Origin: DASXMT01 sp963803065
GTDB lineage: Bacteria; Actinomycetota; Acidimicrobiia; Acidimicrobiales; RAAP-2
DNA length: 64,000 bases
Reading direction: 5' to 3'
Assembly: GCA_963803065.1 (NCBI GenBank)
Contig: CAWDKW010000002.1
Coordinates: forward strand, 1 to 64,000
Below the pieces are notes generated by a model. It was not told the origin of the DNA and ran no database searches. It was given only the letters and a program-made list of their open reading frames with translations. A program made the translations under genes and the position numbers. The stretch's first letter is position 1, and every line of letters starts with the position of its first letter. Below, piece after piece: positions 39,407-47,945 of the stretch.

Positions 39407-41184
39407 CGGCTCTTCTTGGTCGTCATGGTGACCGGCGTTCCCACGCCCGACTCCGCCAGCGTTCCGCGAAGGTCGTCGGCCGACAGCCGCCGGGCCCAGT
39501 TGTAGAAGGGCTCGTCGGCCCGGCGCTCCGCCTGGTAGCGCCGGACCAAACGGAGCATGGCGTCGGGGACGTCGGCGACAGGCCGGGCGCTCTCCACCCA
39601 GTCGATGAAACCGGAATCGGTGCCCAGGGAACCCCCCAGCCCGATGTCCACCGCCTCGGAAAGATGGTTGCCCACATGGGCCACGGCCCCCCGGAACCCG
39701 ACGTCGGCGATCTGCGGTTGGGCACACGACGCAGAGCAGCCCGAGAAGTGCATCCGGACGATCCCGACGTCCTCCCGATCGCCCGATCGACCCGGATCCG
39801 GTCGGGCGCCCACCGGCTCCCCGGCCAGCTCCCTGTCCAGGAACCGGGCCCACTTGACGGCGCGCTCCTTGGTCTCGACGATGGCGTACCGGCAGAACTC
39901 GGAGCCGGTGCAGGCGACCACGCCACGGGAGAACGGGCCCGGGAAGGGCGAGTACTTCTCCAACAGGCGTTCGGCCAACAGGTCGTCGAGCCGGTCCTCG
40001 GGGACGCCGGTCAGGATGAAGTTCTGATCGGTCCCCGTCCGCACCGTGCCGTCGCCGTAGGTCTCGGCCAGCCGGGCCACCTCGACCAGCTCGAGCCCGG
40101 ACATCCGCCCGACCGGCACCGAGCAGCCCACGTAGACCAGGCCCGGTTGTTTCTGGGCGTGGACGCCGACGTGGTCGCCCCGGTAGCGCTTGGTCAGGTC
40201 CTCACCCGCCGTGGCCAATGTGAATGTCGCCCTATCGGCGATCGCCTCCCGGAACCCTTCGGGTCCCAGCTCTTGGACCAGGTAGCGCATCCGGGCCAAG
40301 CCTCGGTTCTCGCGGTTGCCCAACTCGCCGAAGGCCTGGGCGATGGCTCGGGTCAGCTCCACCGTCTGATCCTGTCGGACGAAGATGTCGAGGTCGGAGG
40401 CCATGCGCTCCCCGTCGGACAGTCCGCCCCCGGCCAGGACGTTGAACCCGAGCGTGCCGTCTTCGGCTCGGGCCGGCCACAGACCGATGTCGTTGATCTC
40501 CGCCTGTGCGCAGTCCTCGACGCAGCCGGTGACGCTGATCTTGAACTTGCGGGGCAGGTTGGCGTAGTCCCGGTTGCCGGTGAAGAAGGCCGAGACCTCT
40601 TGGGCGATGGGTAGGCCGTCGAACGCCTCGTGGGCGTCCACGCCCGACACCGGGCAGCTCAACACGTTCCGCAGCCCGTCGCCGCAGGCCTGCAGGGTCG
40701 AGAGTCCCACATCGTGGAACCGTTGCCAGATCCGGGGGATGTCCTCCATCCGGATCCAGTGGAGCTGGATGGACTGGCGGGTGGTGATGTCGGCGTACTT
40801 GGCCCCGAACACCGCGCTCTCGGTGCCATCGGGCCCCTCACCGAAGGCGTCGGCCACGACCCCGATGGCCCGGAACTGGGCCGCGGTGAGGAACCCGCCG
40901 GGCACCTTGACCCGCAGCATGAAGGCATCGCCCCCCTGCTTTTGCGGGTAGATGCCCGCCCACTTCAGCCGCTCCACCTCGCCGGGAATGGCGGGGATGG
41001 CGCCGGGTCCCTCTTTCGAGTACCGGGTGAGGATGGAGTCGACGACCTCGTAGGGATGGCGATCGAGCTTCTGCTGCTCGATGGCGTTCAGCTCGCCGAT
41101 CGTCCGGTAGGGGTCGAGGAACTGCATCGACCGCTCACTACCCCGGAACTTCATCCCATAGAGGTTGTCCTTGTCCCGAGCCAT
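39403..41184 (-). CDS. assimilatory sulfite reductase (siroheme, [4Fe-4S])
   Basis: 593 residues; the ATG at 41184 overlaps the cysH stop as TAATG. Two ferredoxin-like half domains and two siroheme-domain repeats are seen, with GGFLTAAQFRAIG, TTRQSIQLHWIRMEDIPRIW and CPVSGVDAHEAFD. The cluster ligands are VVACTGSEFCRYAIVETKER (C-x5-C) and MHFSGCSASCAQPQIADVGF (C-x3-C). It reduces sulfite to sulfide with six electrons. Nitrite reductases share the motif, but the place between cysH and cysDN makes sulfite the substrate. The usual ferredoxin/NADPH donor seems replaced by the F420-type partner. Confidence 0.9.
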   Translation of the reverse strand: MARDKDNLYGMKFRGSERSMQFLDPYRTIGELNAIEQQKLDRHPYEVVDSILTRYSKEGPGAIPAIPGEVERLKWAGIYPQKQGGDAFMLRVKVPGGFLTAAQFRAIGVVADAFGEGPDGTESAVFGAKYADITTRQSIQLHWIRMEDIPRIWQRFHDVGLSTLQACGDGLRNVLSCPVSGVDAHEAFDGLPIAQEVSAFFTGNRDYANLPRKFKISVTGCVEDCAQAEINDIGLWPARAEDGTLGFNVLAGGGLSDGERMASDLDIFVRQDQTVELTRAIAQAFGELGNRENRGLARMRYLVQELGPEGFREAIADRATFTLATAGEDLTKRYRGDHVGVHAQKQPGLVYVGCSVPVGRMSGLELVEVARLAETYGDGTVRTGTDQNFILTGVPEDRLDDLLAERLLEKYSPFPGPFSRGVVACTGSEFCRYAIVETKERAVKWARFLDRELAGEPVGARPDPGRSGDREDVGIVRMHFSGCSASCAQPQIADVGFRGAVAHVGNHLSEAVDIGLGGSLGTDSGFIDWVESARPVADVPDAMLRLVRRYQAERRADEPFYNWARRLSADDLRGTLAESGVGTPVTMTTKKSR

Positions 41185-41912
41185 TAAGCGTGTAGTCCGC
41201 ACTCGACCTTGTCAGTGCCGGCCCACCGTCCCGCCCGGGGATCCTCACCTTCGGCCACGGGTCGCGTGGTCGGGGCACAACCGATCGACAGGTACCCCTG
41301 CGACAACAGGGGGTGACGGGGAATCCCGTGGTCGGCCTCGTAGCCGGCAATGTCGGCATCGGTCCAGGTGGCCAGCGGGTTGATCTTCACCATGCCCCAG
41401 TTGTCGTCAAAAGAGACGATTGGAGTGGTGGCCCGGGTGGGAGCGTCGACGCGCTTCAGCCCGGTCAACCAGGCCTCGTTCCCGGCCAGGGCCTGCCGCA
41501 GTGGACGGACCTTGCGGTACTCGCAGCACTGGGCCGAGCCACACGGGAAGGCCTCGGCGCCGTCCACCGGCTTGGTCACGGTGAGATTGAGGTCGTACCG
41601 GGCCCGGATGGTCTCGACGTACTCGAGGGTCTCGGAGAAGTGGGCCTCGGTGTCCAAGAAGATGACCTCGATCCCGGGGTCGACGGCCACGGCCAGGTCG
41701 ACGATCACGGCGTCTTGGAACGAGCAGGCCAGCGACAGGCGGCTCCCGAAGCGCCGGGTGGCCCAGGCGATCACCGATCCGGCTGCCGCTGATTCGAATT
41801 CGGCAGAGCGTTCCGCCAGCTCGTCACGGAGCGCGGTGAGCTCCGCCTCGGTCCGGTGTGTCGCAGTCTGGTCTGTCTCAAGCTCGGTGTCACTCGACAA
41901 CGGGGCACTCAC
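41184..41912 (-). CDS. cysH: adenylyl-sulfate (APS) reductase, CysH type
   Basis: 242 residues from the GTG at 41912. SRLSLACSFQDAVIVDLAVA is the PAPS/APS-binding P-loop variant. GSAQCCEYRKVRPLRQAL (CC pair), LSIGCAPTTRPV and VECGLHA (catalytic ECGLH) make the four-Cys [4Fe-4S] set of bacterial APS reductases, so it should reduce APS rather than PAPS. This fits the absence of a cysC kinase in the adjacent cysDN genes. It heads the string cysH - sulfite reductase - FrhB-like protein. The upstream extension to 41978 is Arg-rich and not supported. Confidence 0.92.
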   Translation of the reverse strand: MSAPLSSDTELETDQTATHRTEAELTALRDELAERSAEFESAAAGSVIAWATRRFGSRLSLACSFQDAVIVDLAVAVDPGIEVIFLDTEAHFSETLEYVETIRARYDLNLTVTKPVDGAEAFPCGSAQCCEYRKVRPLRQALAGNEAWLTGLKRVDAPTRATTPIVSFDDNWGMVKINPLATWTDADIAGYEADHGIPRHPLLSQGYLSIGCAPTTRPVAEGEDPRAGRWAGTDKVECGLHA

Positions 41913-42198
41913 TTTCGGTCCACGGGCCGTTCCACGGCCGACCACCCGTCGCCGCCGATGAGCGGGGCGGACTGCCATGGACTCGGTCGGTTTCGGCGTC
42001 CGAGATCGGCGCCTTTTCCCTACTATGTCAATAGACTTTCATCCTGATCAGCGCCCCACCGGACACGTCCGGAGAGCCCATGCCCGCCTTGCTCGGACCA
42101 CCTGACCACTAGTATACATGACTAAGTAGATCAAGTTTTCGGACAATCGGTTCCGGGGCGCCAGCCCAGCCCGAGGAATCAGGAAGGCTCCGTACGCT
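41913..42198. promoter_or_regulatory. divergent control region of the sulfate-assimilation genes
   Basis: 286 bp between cysH and cysD, AT-richer than the genes. Two similar boxes face outward: GACTAAGTAGATC on + (42120-42132) and GACATAGTAGGGA on - (around 42028-42016), sharing GAC(T/A)(A/T)AGTAG. The + box sits just after a -10-like TATACA (42113-42118) and partly matches the GACT-N5 core seen before the cysteine dioxygenase gene. One regulator, perhaps an Rrf2/CymR-type sensor, may act on both sides. Confidence 0.5.
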
Positions 42199-43146
42199 GT
42201 GACCACGATTCTCGACCCCGTTGCCCTCTCGTCCACGGTCGCCACCGCGCCCGGCGTCGACCACCTCGACCTCCTCGAGGCCCATGCCGTCTTCATCATC
42301 CGCGAGGTGGCGGCCGAGTGCGAACGCCCGGTGCTCTTGTTCAGTGGGGGCAAGGACTCCGCTGTTCTGCTGCGGCTGGCCGAAAAGGCCTTCCGCCCGG
42401 GAGGGTTCCCGTTTCCCATCCTGCACGTGGACACCGGGCACAACTTCGCCGAGGTTATCGACTTCCGGGACCGAAGGGTCGCCGAGCTGGGCGAGCAGCT
42501 GTTGGTAGCGTCGGTCCAGGCGTCCATCGACAACGGCCGGGTAGCCGACCCGGGCCCGGGAGGGACGAGGAACCGGCTCCAGACCACCGCCCTTCTCGAC
42601 GCCATCACCACGTACGGCTTCGATGCAGCTATCGGCGGAGCGCGCCGTGATGAGGACAAGGCTCGGGCCAAAGAGCGCGTCCTGTCCTTTCGGGACACGT
42701 TCGGGCAGTGGGACCCCAAGCGCCAACGACCCGAGCTCTGGCAGCTCTACTCGGGCCAGGTCCAGCCGGGCGAGAGCCTGCGGGCCTTCCCTCTCTCGGA
42801 CTGGACGGAACTGGACATCTGGCAGTACATCGCCCGAGAGTCGATCGAGCTCCCCTCCATCTACTACGCCCATGAGCGCTCGGTCATCGAGCGCGACGGC
42901 ATGCTCCTGGCCGAATCGGAGTGGGTGACGCCGGGACGCAACGAGGCGGCGGTCACCGAGACCGTCCGCTTCCGGACGGTCGGCGACGCCACCTGCACAG
43001 GCGCCGTCCGCTCCGAGGCGACGACCATCGAACAGATCATCGCCGAGGTGGCCGTCTCCAGGGTGTCGGAGCGGGGGGCCACGCGGGCCGACGACAGGTT
43101 CTCGGAGACATCGATGGAAGACCGCAAGCGCGAGGGGTACTTCTAG
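42199..43146 (+). CDS. cysD: sulfate adenylyltransferase small subunit
   Basis: 315 residues, GTG start at 42199. The PP-loop ATPase motif is VLLFSGGKDSAVLLRLAEKA; downstream PILHVDTGHNFAEVIDFRDR and AAIGGARRDEDKARAKERVL are typical of CysD, as is the ending MEDRKREGYF. With CysN it makes APS from ATP and sulfate in the first step of assimilation. It is followed three bases later by cysN. Confidence 0.97.
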   Translation: MTTILDPVALSSTVATAPGVDHLDLLEAHAVFIIREVAAECERPVLLFSGGKDSAVLLRLAEKAFRPGGFPFPILHVDTGHNFAEVIDFRDRRVAELGEQLLVASVQASIDNGRVADPGPGGTRNRLQTTALLDAITTYGFDAAIGGARRDEDKARAKERVLSFRDTFGQWDPKRQRPELWQLYSGQVQPGESLRAFPLSDWTELDIWQYIARESIELPSIYYAHERSVIERDGMLLAESEWVTPGRNEAAVTETVRFRTVGDATCTGAVRSEATTIEQIIAEVAVSRVSERGATRADDRFSETSMEDRKREGYF

Positions 43147-43149
43147 CCC

Positions 43150-44478
43150 ATGGCCGCAGCCTCGGACGGCGCGGCCGCCGTCACCGAATCGTCCCCGGAA
43201 CCGGTCATGGATCTTCTGCGCTTCGCCGCGGTGGGCTCGGTCGACGACGGCAAGTCGACGCTCATCGGACGTCTCCTGCACGACACCAAACAGCTCTTCG
43301 ACGATCAGCTCGAGGCGGTGGCGACGGCATCGCGACGGCGAGGAGCGGTCGGCGTCGACCTGTCGTTCGTCACCGACGGGCTGCGGGCCGAGCGAGAGCA
43401 GGGCATCACCATCGACGTCGCCTACCGGTACGCGGCCACACCGACGCGGAAGTTCGTCATCGCCGACTGCCCCGGTCACGTCCAGTACACCCGCAACATG
43501 GCCACCGGAGCCTCGACCGCCGATCTGGCTCTCGTCGTGGTCGACGCGTCCAAAGGGCTCCGTGAGCAGACCCGCCGCCACGTCTGCATCGCCGCCCTCC
43601 TCGGGGTGCGCCAGCTGATCGTGGCGGCCAACAAGATGGACAGGATCGCCTGGGAAGAGGATGCCTACGACCAGGTGGTCAAGGACATGATCGTGCTGTC
43701 GGCACGCCTCGGGATCGAGTCGTGCACCGTGGTCCCGGTCTCGGCCCTCTACGGCGACTACGTCGCTGAGCGGTCGGATGCGGCCCCGTGGTACGACGGT
43801 CCCACCATCCTCCAGGCCCTCGAGCAGGCTCCGGCCGGCGCGTGGGCCGGCGTGCACGGAGCCCACCACGGCTCGGCCGCCCGCCTGCCCGTTCAGTGGG
43901 TGCTCCGCCAGCCCGGGGGAGGCCGGAGCTACGCCGGGATGGTCAACGGCGGCCCCATCCGCCCGGGCGACCACGTGGTCGTCCTCCCCGCCGGGCAGCG
44001 GACGACGGTCACCGCGGTGGAGACTCTGGACGGACGGTTGGATGAAGCATCGGTGGGCCTGTCGGTCTCGGTCCACCTCGCCGACGACGTGGACGTGAGC
44101 CGGGGCGACATCCTGGCCGCGGCCGACGACCCTCCCGAGGTGACCTCCGAGATCGTGGCCACCGTGTGCTGGTTCGACAAGCGCCCGCTCACAGCCGGGG
44201 CTCAGTACCGGCTGAAGCACACCACCCGCATCACCCCGACCCGGGTCCTCGCCGTCACCGGGCGGCTCGACGTCAACGATCTGGAGCTGTCGCCGACCGA
44301 GTCCCTGGAAGAGAACGACATCGGCACGGTCGTCCTGTCCACAGCCTCACCCCTCGCCGCTGATCCCTACCAGCGCAACCGCATTACCGGGAGCTTCGTG
44401 CTGATCGATCCGTCGACCAACGGGACGGTGGCGGCCGGCATGATCGGGGCACCCGACGTGGCGCCAAGCCCAGACTGA
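43150..44478 (+). CDS. cysN: sulfate adenylyltransferase GTPase subunit
   Basis: 442 residues. EF-Tu-like GTPase motifs: AAVGSVDDGKSTLIGRLLHD, EREQGITIDVAYRY, DCPGHVQYTRNMATGAS and VAANKMDRIAW. Two beta-barrel domains follow. There is no C-terminal APS kinase (CysC) domain, matching the APS-type CysH across the divergent region. GTP hydrolysis drives APS synthesis by CysD. It is in an operon with cysD and the following siroheme gene. Confidence 0.96.
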   Translation: MAAASDGAAAVTESSPEPVMDLLRFAAVGSVDDGKSTLIGRLLHDTKQLFDDQLEAVATASRRRGAVGVDLSFVTDGLRAEREQGITIDVAYRYAATPTRKFVIADCPGHVQYTRNMATGASTADLALVVVDASKGLREQTRRHVCIAALLGVRQLIVAANKMDRIAWEEDAYDQVVKDMIVLSARLGIESCTVVPVSALYGDYVAERSDAAPWYDGPTILQALEQAPAGAWAGVHGAHHGSAARLPVQWVLRQPGGGRSYAGMVNGGPIRPGDHVVVLPAGQRTTVTAVETLDGRLDEASVGLSVSVHLADDVDVSRGDILAAADDPPEVTSEIVATVCWFDKRPLTAGAQYRLKHTTRITPTRVLAVTGRLDVNDLELSPTESLEENDIGTVVLSTASPLAADPYQRNRITGSFVLIDPSTNGTVAAGMIGAPDVAPSPD

Positions 44479-44490
44479 GGGCGCCAGACC

Positions 44491-45216
44491 GTGTCGAACC
44501 ACGCGCCTCTCTACCCGGTGGCACTGGTCGTGGAGGGCCGGCGTTGCCTGGTGGTGGGAGGTGGGCCCATCGCCACCCACAAGGCGGAGGGCCTACTGGG
44601 TTGTCGCGCGTTGGTGACGGTGGTGGCCCCCCGGATCAGCGACCGGCTTCGCCTACTTGGCCACGGGCCGGCGCCGGCAAGCGCCGGTGGAGCGGCACCA
44701 ACCATGGCCGACAGAGCGGGCCAACCCGCAGCCCCGCCGACGGGATCACTGGTCCTCGAGGAGCGACCGTACCGCTCGGGCGAGGCCGCCGGCTACCGCC
44801 TGGTGATCACGGCCACCGGCGACCCCGACGTGGACCGGGAGGTGGCGAAGGACGCTGAGGCCGCCGGGGTGTGGGTCAACAGTGCCGACGACGCCGACAA
44901 CTGCACGTTCCTTCTGCCCGCCGTCCACCGGGACGGCGATGTGACATTGGCCGTGTCCACCGGCGGTGCCAGTCCGGCGTTGGCCGGTTGGCTCAGGGAT
45001 GCCGCCGCGTGCGCCATCGGCAACGAGGCGGGGGGCATGGCCGTGCTCCTCGACGAGGCTCGCCGACGCCTCCGCGCCGAGGGTCGCTCGACCGAGTCGA
45101 TCGACTGGTCGGCCATCCTGTCGGGCCCCTTCGTCGACCTGGTCCGGTCCGGTCGGATCGACGAGGCACGGACCGTGTTGCGCGCCGCGGTGGACAGGGG
45201 GAACCCGCGCCGCTGA
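44491..45216 (+). CDS. precorrin-2 dehydrogenase/sirohydrochlorin ferrochelatase-like protein (siroheme synthesis)
   Basis: 241 residues, GTG start 12 bp after cysN. NAD-binding RRCLVVGGGPIATHKAEGLL at the N-terminus, YRLVITATGDPDVDREVAKD, VWVNSADDADNCTFLLPAVH and DVTLAVSTGGASPALAGWLR are the Met8/CysG N-terminal domain pattern. It finishes siroheme, the cofactor of the sulfite reductase encoded on the other side. A 35-residue Pro/Ala-rich insertion after the first helix is unusual. No uroporphyrinogen methyltransferase domain is attached. Confidence 0.9.
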   Translation: MSNHAPLYPVALVVEGRRCLVVGGGPIATHKAEGLLGCRALVTVVAPRISDRLRLLGHGPAPASAGGAAPTMADRAGQPAAPPTGSLVLEERPYRSGEAAGYRLVITATGDPDVDREVAKDAEAAGVWVNSADDADNCTFLLPAVHRDGDVTLAVSTGGASPALAGWLRDAAACAIGNEAGGMAVLLDEARRRLRAEGRSTESIDWSAILSGPFVDLVRSGRIDEARTVLRAAVDRGNPRR

Positions 45217-45242
45217 CCATCGAGCCGGGGCCGGCGGAACGG

Positions 45243-45554
45243 TCAGTGCTCGTCGGCCGCCAGGACCTGGCGGTCCGAGATCTCATACTGGGTGGCACCA
45301 GCGCCGGCCAGCCGGGTGAGATAGCGCTGGGTGAACTCTTCCTCGTAGGGGGCGCCACGGTGGGCGTCGAAGGCCTCGGTCGATTCCCAGCATTCGAAGA
45401 AGCGGAACGACCCTCGATCGACCAGATCCTCGGCGTACCAGTACTCGATGCAGCCGGCGTCGGCCCGGCTGCGCTCGGTCACCCAGGCCAGTCCCTCGAT
45501 CACCTCGTCCCGGTCCTCGGGTTTGAAGCGCAGTATGCCGCTGATGGCCAGCAT
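45243..45554 (-). CDS. antibiotic biosynthesis monooxygenase (ABM) domain protein
   Basis: 103 residues from the ATG at 45554, with GAGGAGG four bases upstream. The ferredoxin-like ABM pattern is clear: MLAISGILRFKPEDRDEVIE, SRADAGCIEYWYAEDLVDRG, FRFFECWESTEAFDAHRGAP and EEEFTQRYLTRL. Such proteins are cofactor-free monooxygenases or small stress-related homodimers; quorum-type LsrG relatives are also known. Substrate unknown. The following 300 bp to the DUF5522 gene contain no supported gene apart from the repeat at 45834. Confidence 0.85.
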   Translation of the reverse strand: MLAISGILRFKPEDRDEVIEGLAWVTERSRADAGCIEYWYAEDLVDRGSFRFFECWESTEAFDAHRGAPYEEEFTQRYLTRLAGAGATQYEISDRQVLAADEH

Positions 45555-45833
45555 TGGACCTCCTCGTGCTCGGTACCGCACGCGGACCGACATCGAGCTC
45601 GATCCCCCCGCATCGACGGTCGACGCGGGCGGCGGACAGCACCACCGACGTGTACCCGACTGTAGCCAGCGTCTCGTCGACGCTCACAGGCTCAACCATG
45701 GGCCCGGTGTTCTGGAGCCCGATGCGGAGAGCGGGATAGCCCAACTACGCCCCACGCTCGACGGGAGGGCGGCCGCCGGTATCGGGGCGGCCACAGGTCC
45801 GATGCGCGCCGCAATCGGCTCATCCGATTGGTC

Positions 45834-45887
45834 CTATCGGTGTCGCCGATGGACATAGGGCTATCGGTGTCGCCGATGGACATAGGG
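45834..45887. repeat. 27-bp perfect tandem duplication
   Basis: CTATCGGTGTCGCCGATGGA plus CATAGGG occurs twice in a row (45834-45860 and 45861-45887). The second copy forms the 3' end and stop of the DUF5522 gene. Each copy contains ATCGG-TGTCG-CCGAT and CTAT/ATAG arms and can form a hairpin, so the pair may work as a terminator. Confidence 0.8.
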
Positions 45888-46124
45888 GCAGTGGCGGCAG
45901 CCGCTCTGGCAACACGAGCCTCGATCGGACAGCGTCGCTGCGGTGAGCACGTAGAGCCCCGTCTCTGGATCGGTGTATCCCTGCTCACCCGCCCGGACCG
46001 CAGCTTCGTGCGCGTCGAGGATGGCCTGGTAGTCCGATCGGTTCGGATCGAGCCGGTCCGGGTGGGGCAGGCCAGCACCTCCGTCGTCGATCCCGTCCGG
46101 CTCGATCGGCTCCGGATCAGTCAC
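45861..46124 (-). CDS. DUF5522 domain Cys-rich protein
   Basis: 87 residues. After a Pro/Asp-rich start, the domain reads NRSDYQAILDAHEAAVRAGE, GYTDPETGLYVLTAATLSDR and GSCCQSGCRHCPYVHRRHR. The YxDP.TG..V.T...L..RG.CC..GCRHCPY pattern is the DUF5522 signature; its Cys may bind metal. The last codons come from a tandem 27-bp duplication, so the C-terminus differs from what the family usually shows. Confidence 0.85.
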   Translation of the reverse strand: MTDPEPIEPDGIDDGGAGLPHPDRLDPNRSDYQAILDAHEAAVRAGEQGYTDPETGLYVLTAATLSDRGSCCQSGCRHCPYVHRRHR

Positions 46125-46181
46125 AGGGCCCCGGTCATCCGAGCCCGGACACCGTGAACCGCCCGAACGCGACGAACGTGA

Positions 46182-46679
46182 TCATGGCTTGGCCACCATG
46201 ATCACGGTGGCGACCACGAACACGAGCACTATGGTCGCCGAGCCGATGGCCACCCGGCGCCGGAGCGAACGCCGGCGAGCGTCGTCGGAGGATCCCTCGG
46301 TGACCAGGCGCTGGAGCCCACGCTCGGCCGGCCATACCACCATCTCGCCGGCCAAAGCGGCGACCGCCCACAGGGCCAGGCCACCGGACACCCAGCCGTC
46401 GCCGAAGGACCAGGACCCGTCGCTCATACCCACCAGGGCCACGCCGAGCACCGGGACCAGGAACGTCACCCGACCGGCCCAGTTGACCCCGGGCCGGTAG
46501 TAGCGGAGCAGCGACGCCGAGGGGCGATCGGGGCCCCGCAGCAACAGTGCGTTGACCCCGGCCACGGCCACGGCGCCAAAGCCGACGAAGGCCGAGAGGA
46601 CGTGGGCCAACAGGACCACGTCATAGGCGGCGCCACGACTCGAGGACAGGGCAAAGAGCGCGGCACGGGCTGGTTGCAT
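46182..46679 (-). CDS. integral membrane protein (DUF2269-like)
   Basis: 165 residues from the ATG at 46679. Four hydrophobic segments: AYDVVLLAHVLSAFVGFGAV, RVTFLVPVLGVALVGMS, WVSGGLALWAVAALAGEMVV and RRVAIGSATIVLVFVVATVI. A first-helix LLAHVLSAFVGFG and a central GRVTF region recall DUF2269 membrane proteins. A longer start at 46733 adds a stretch without a ribosome site. Unknown function. Confidence 0.65.
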   Translation of the reverse strand: MQPARAALFALSSSRGAAYDVVLLAHVLSAFVGFGAVAVAGVNALLLRGPDRPSASLLRYYRPGVNWAGRVTFLVPVLGVALVGMSDGSWSFGDGWVSGGLALWAVAALAGEMVVWPAERGLQRLVTEGSSDDARRRSLRRRVAIGSATIVLVFVVATVIMVAKP

Positions 46680-46765
46680 CCCCGGGATTCTCGCACCTGG
46701 ACCCACCGCGGCGGTCCCGAGAAGCCATATCACAATGGCGGTCCAAGCATTGATACGTTGGGGGC

Positions 46766-46849
46766 ATGCACTTCGGTCCCAGCCAGGATCGGTCTGAGGG
46801 ACCGGCGACGAAGGGCTACCAGAAGAGGGCCGACGCCCAGATCGAATGA
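46766..46849 (+). CDS. 27-codon upstream frame coupled to galT
   Basis: The ATG at 46766 follows GGGGG and a GATACG -10-like box. The frame (MHFGPSQDRSEGPATKGYQK, then RADAQIE) ends in a TGA that overlaps the galT ATG (ATGA). The coupling suggests it is translated and controls or delivers ribosomes to galT. It could also be a chance frame. Confidence 0.35.
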   Translation: MHFGPSQDRSEGPATKGYQKRADAQIE

Positions 46850-47874
46850 CACGGATCGCACATGGAAATCACCCGCCCCGAATGAACCAACTACGCCTTG
46901 ACCCCCTCACCGGCCGCTGGGTGGTCGTCAGCACCGACCGGGCACAGCGCCCGAGAGCCTTTGCCCCCCGGATGGTCCCGACCCAGGCCGACACCAGCCG
47001 CCCCTGTCCGTTCTGCCCGGGGAACGAGGAGTCCACGCCGCCCGCCCTGGAGACCTACGGCCCCGAGGGCCGCTGGCGGGTGCGCGTCGTGCCCAACCTC
47101 TACCCTGCCTTCGAGGGGGACGACCCCTTCGTCGTCACCAACCGGGGGCCCATCTTCACCCAGGCCACGGCGGGAGGAATCCATGAGGTCCTCGTCCTCT
47201 CCCCCGATCACCAGAACTCCTGGTCGATGCTGAGTGACGAGCAGGCCGGGATGGTGATGGCCGCCATCCGGGACCGGATCGAGGAGCATTCCCACATTCC
47301 CGGACTGCGCTACAGCCAGGCCATCGTCAACGCCGGCCGCGAGGCGGGCGCCTCCATCGAGCACCCTCACGGCCAGTTGCTCGGCATGTCCTTCGTCCCC
47401 CGCGAGCTGGTGGAGGAGCAGGCCGGGTTCGCCCGGTTTGCCGGGCGGTGCCTCCTGTGCACGGCGGCGGATGCCGAGGAGGATGTGGGCTACCGGGTGG
47501 TCTACGCCGACGAACGGGTGGTGGTGATCTGCCCGTTCTGGAGCGGCACCCCCTACGAGATGCTGGTGATCCCGCGGGCCCACGGGCCCCACCTGCACCA
47601 CAGCCCGCCGGCCGATCTCGTCGCCGTGGGTCGTGCTCTTCGCCAGGTACTCGGCCGACTACGGGAGGTGGCCGGCGACGTGGCGTACAACCTCGTGTTC
47701 CATTCGGCCCCCTACCGGGCTCCCGAGCCCTATCACTGGCACGTCCATGTGGCGCCGAAGTTGGCCACCGTGGCCGGCTTCGAGTTGGGCACTGGGGTCC
47801 TGATCAACATCGTCAACCCCGAGCAGGCGGCAGAGCAGCTCGCCGTGCCGCTCCCGGTCGCCAACGCGGGCTAG
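46846..47874 (+). CDS. galT: galactose-1-phosphate uridylyltransferase
   Basis: 342 residues; an ATG at 46882 (MNQLRLDPLTGRW) is an alternative start nearer the family's usual N-terminus. Zinc-type PCPFCPGNEESTP, VVPNLYPAFEG, ASIEHPHGQLLGMSFVPREL and the active-site HIT motif AYRAPEPYHWHVHVAPKL-like stretch (YHWHVHVAPK) are present. It exchanges UMP between UDP-glucose and galactose-1-phosphate, or acts on related sugar phosphates. No galE or galK gene is beside it; the neighbour is a convergent phosphofructokinase gene. Confidence 0.88.
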   Translation: MTRIAHGNHPPRMNQLRLDPLTGRWVVVSTDRAQRPRAFAPRMVPTQADTSRPCPFCPGNEESTPPALETYGPEGRWRVRVVPNLYPAFEGDDPFVVTNRGPIFTQATAGGIHEVLVLSPDHQNSWSMLSDEQAGMVMAAIRDRIEEHSHIPGLRYSQAIVNAGREAGASIEHPHGQLLGMSFVPRELVEEQAGFARFAGRCLLCTAADAEEDVGYRVVYADERVVVICPFWSGTPYEMLVIPRAHGPHLHHSPPADLVAVGRALRQVLGRLREVAGDVAYNLVFHSAPYRAPEPYHWHVHVAPKLATVAGFELGTGVLINIVNPEQAAEQLAVPLPVANAG

Positions 47875-47875
47875 C

Positions 47876-47912
47876 CACCTGCCTGCGCCGACACCGGGCC
47901 CGCCGGCAGGTG
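47876..47912. terminator. hairpin between convergent galT and phosphofructokinase genes
   Basis: CACCTGCC (47876-47883) pairs perfectly with GGCAGGTG (47905-47912). There is no T run, so it would be a weak or Rho-assisted bidirectional terminator. Confidence 0.45.
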
Positions 47913-47945
47913 ACAGCCGACCCCTTCACAGCTGAGCGCTGAACG

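Noticed and set aside
39407..39853. N-terminal extension of the FrhB-like gene
   Set aside because: It lies over the sulfite reductase gene in another frame, has shadow composition, and the ATG at 39406 is the natural coupled start.
42109..44220. A 703-codon open frame antisense to cysD and cysN
   Set aside because: Its composition is that of a GC-rich shadow; the opposite strand has full CysD/CysN motifs and proper starts.
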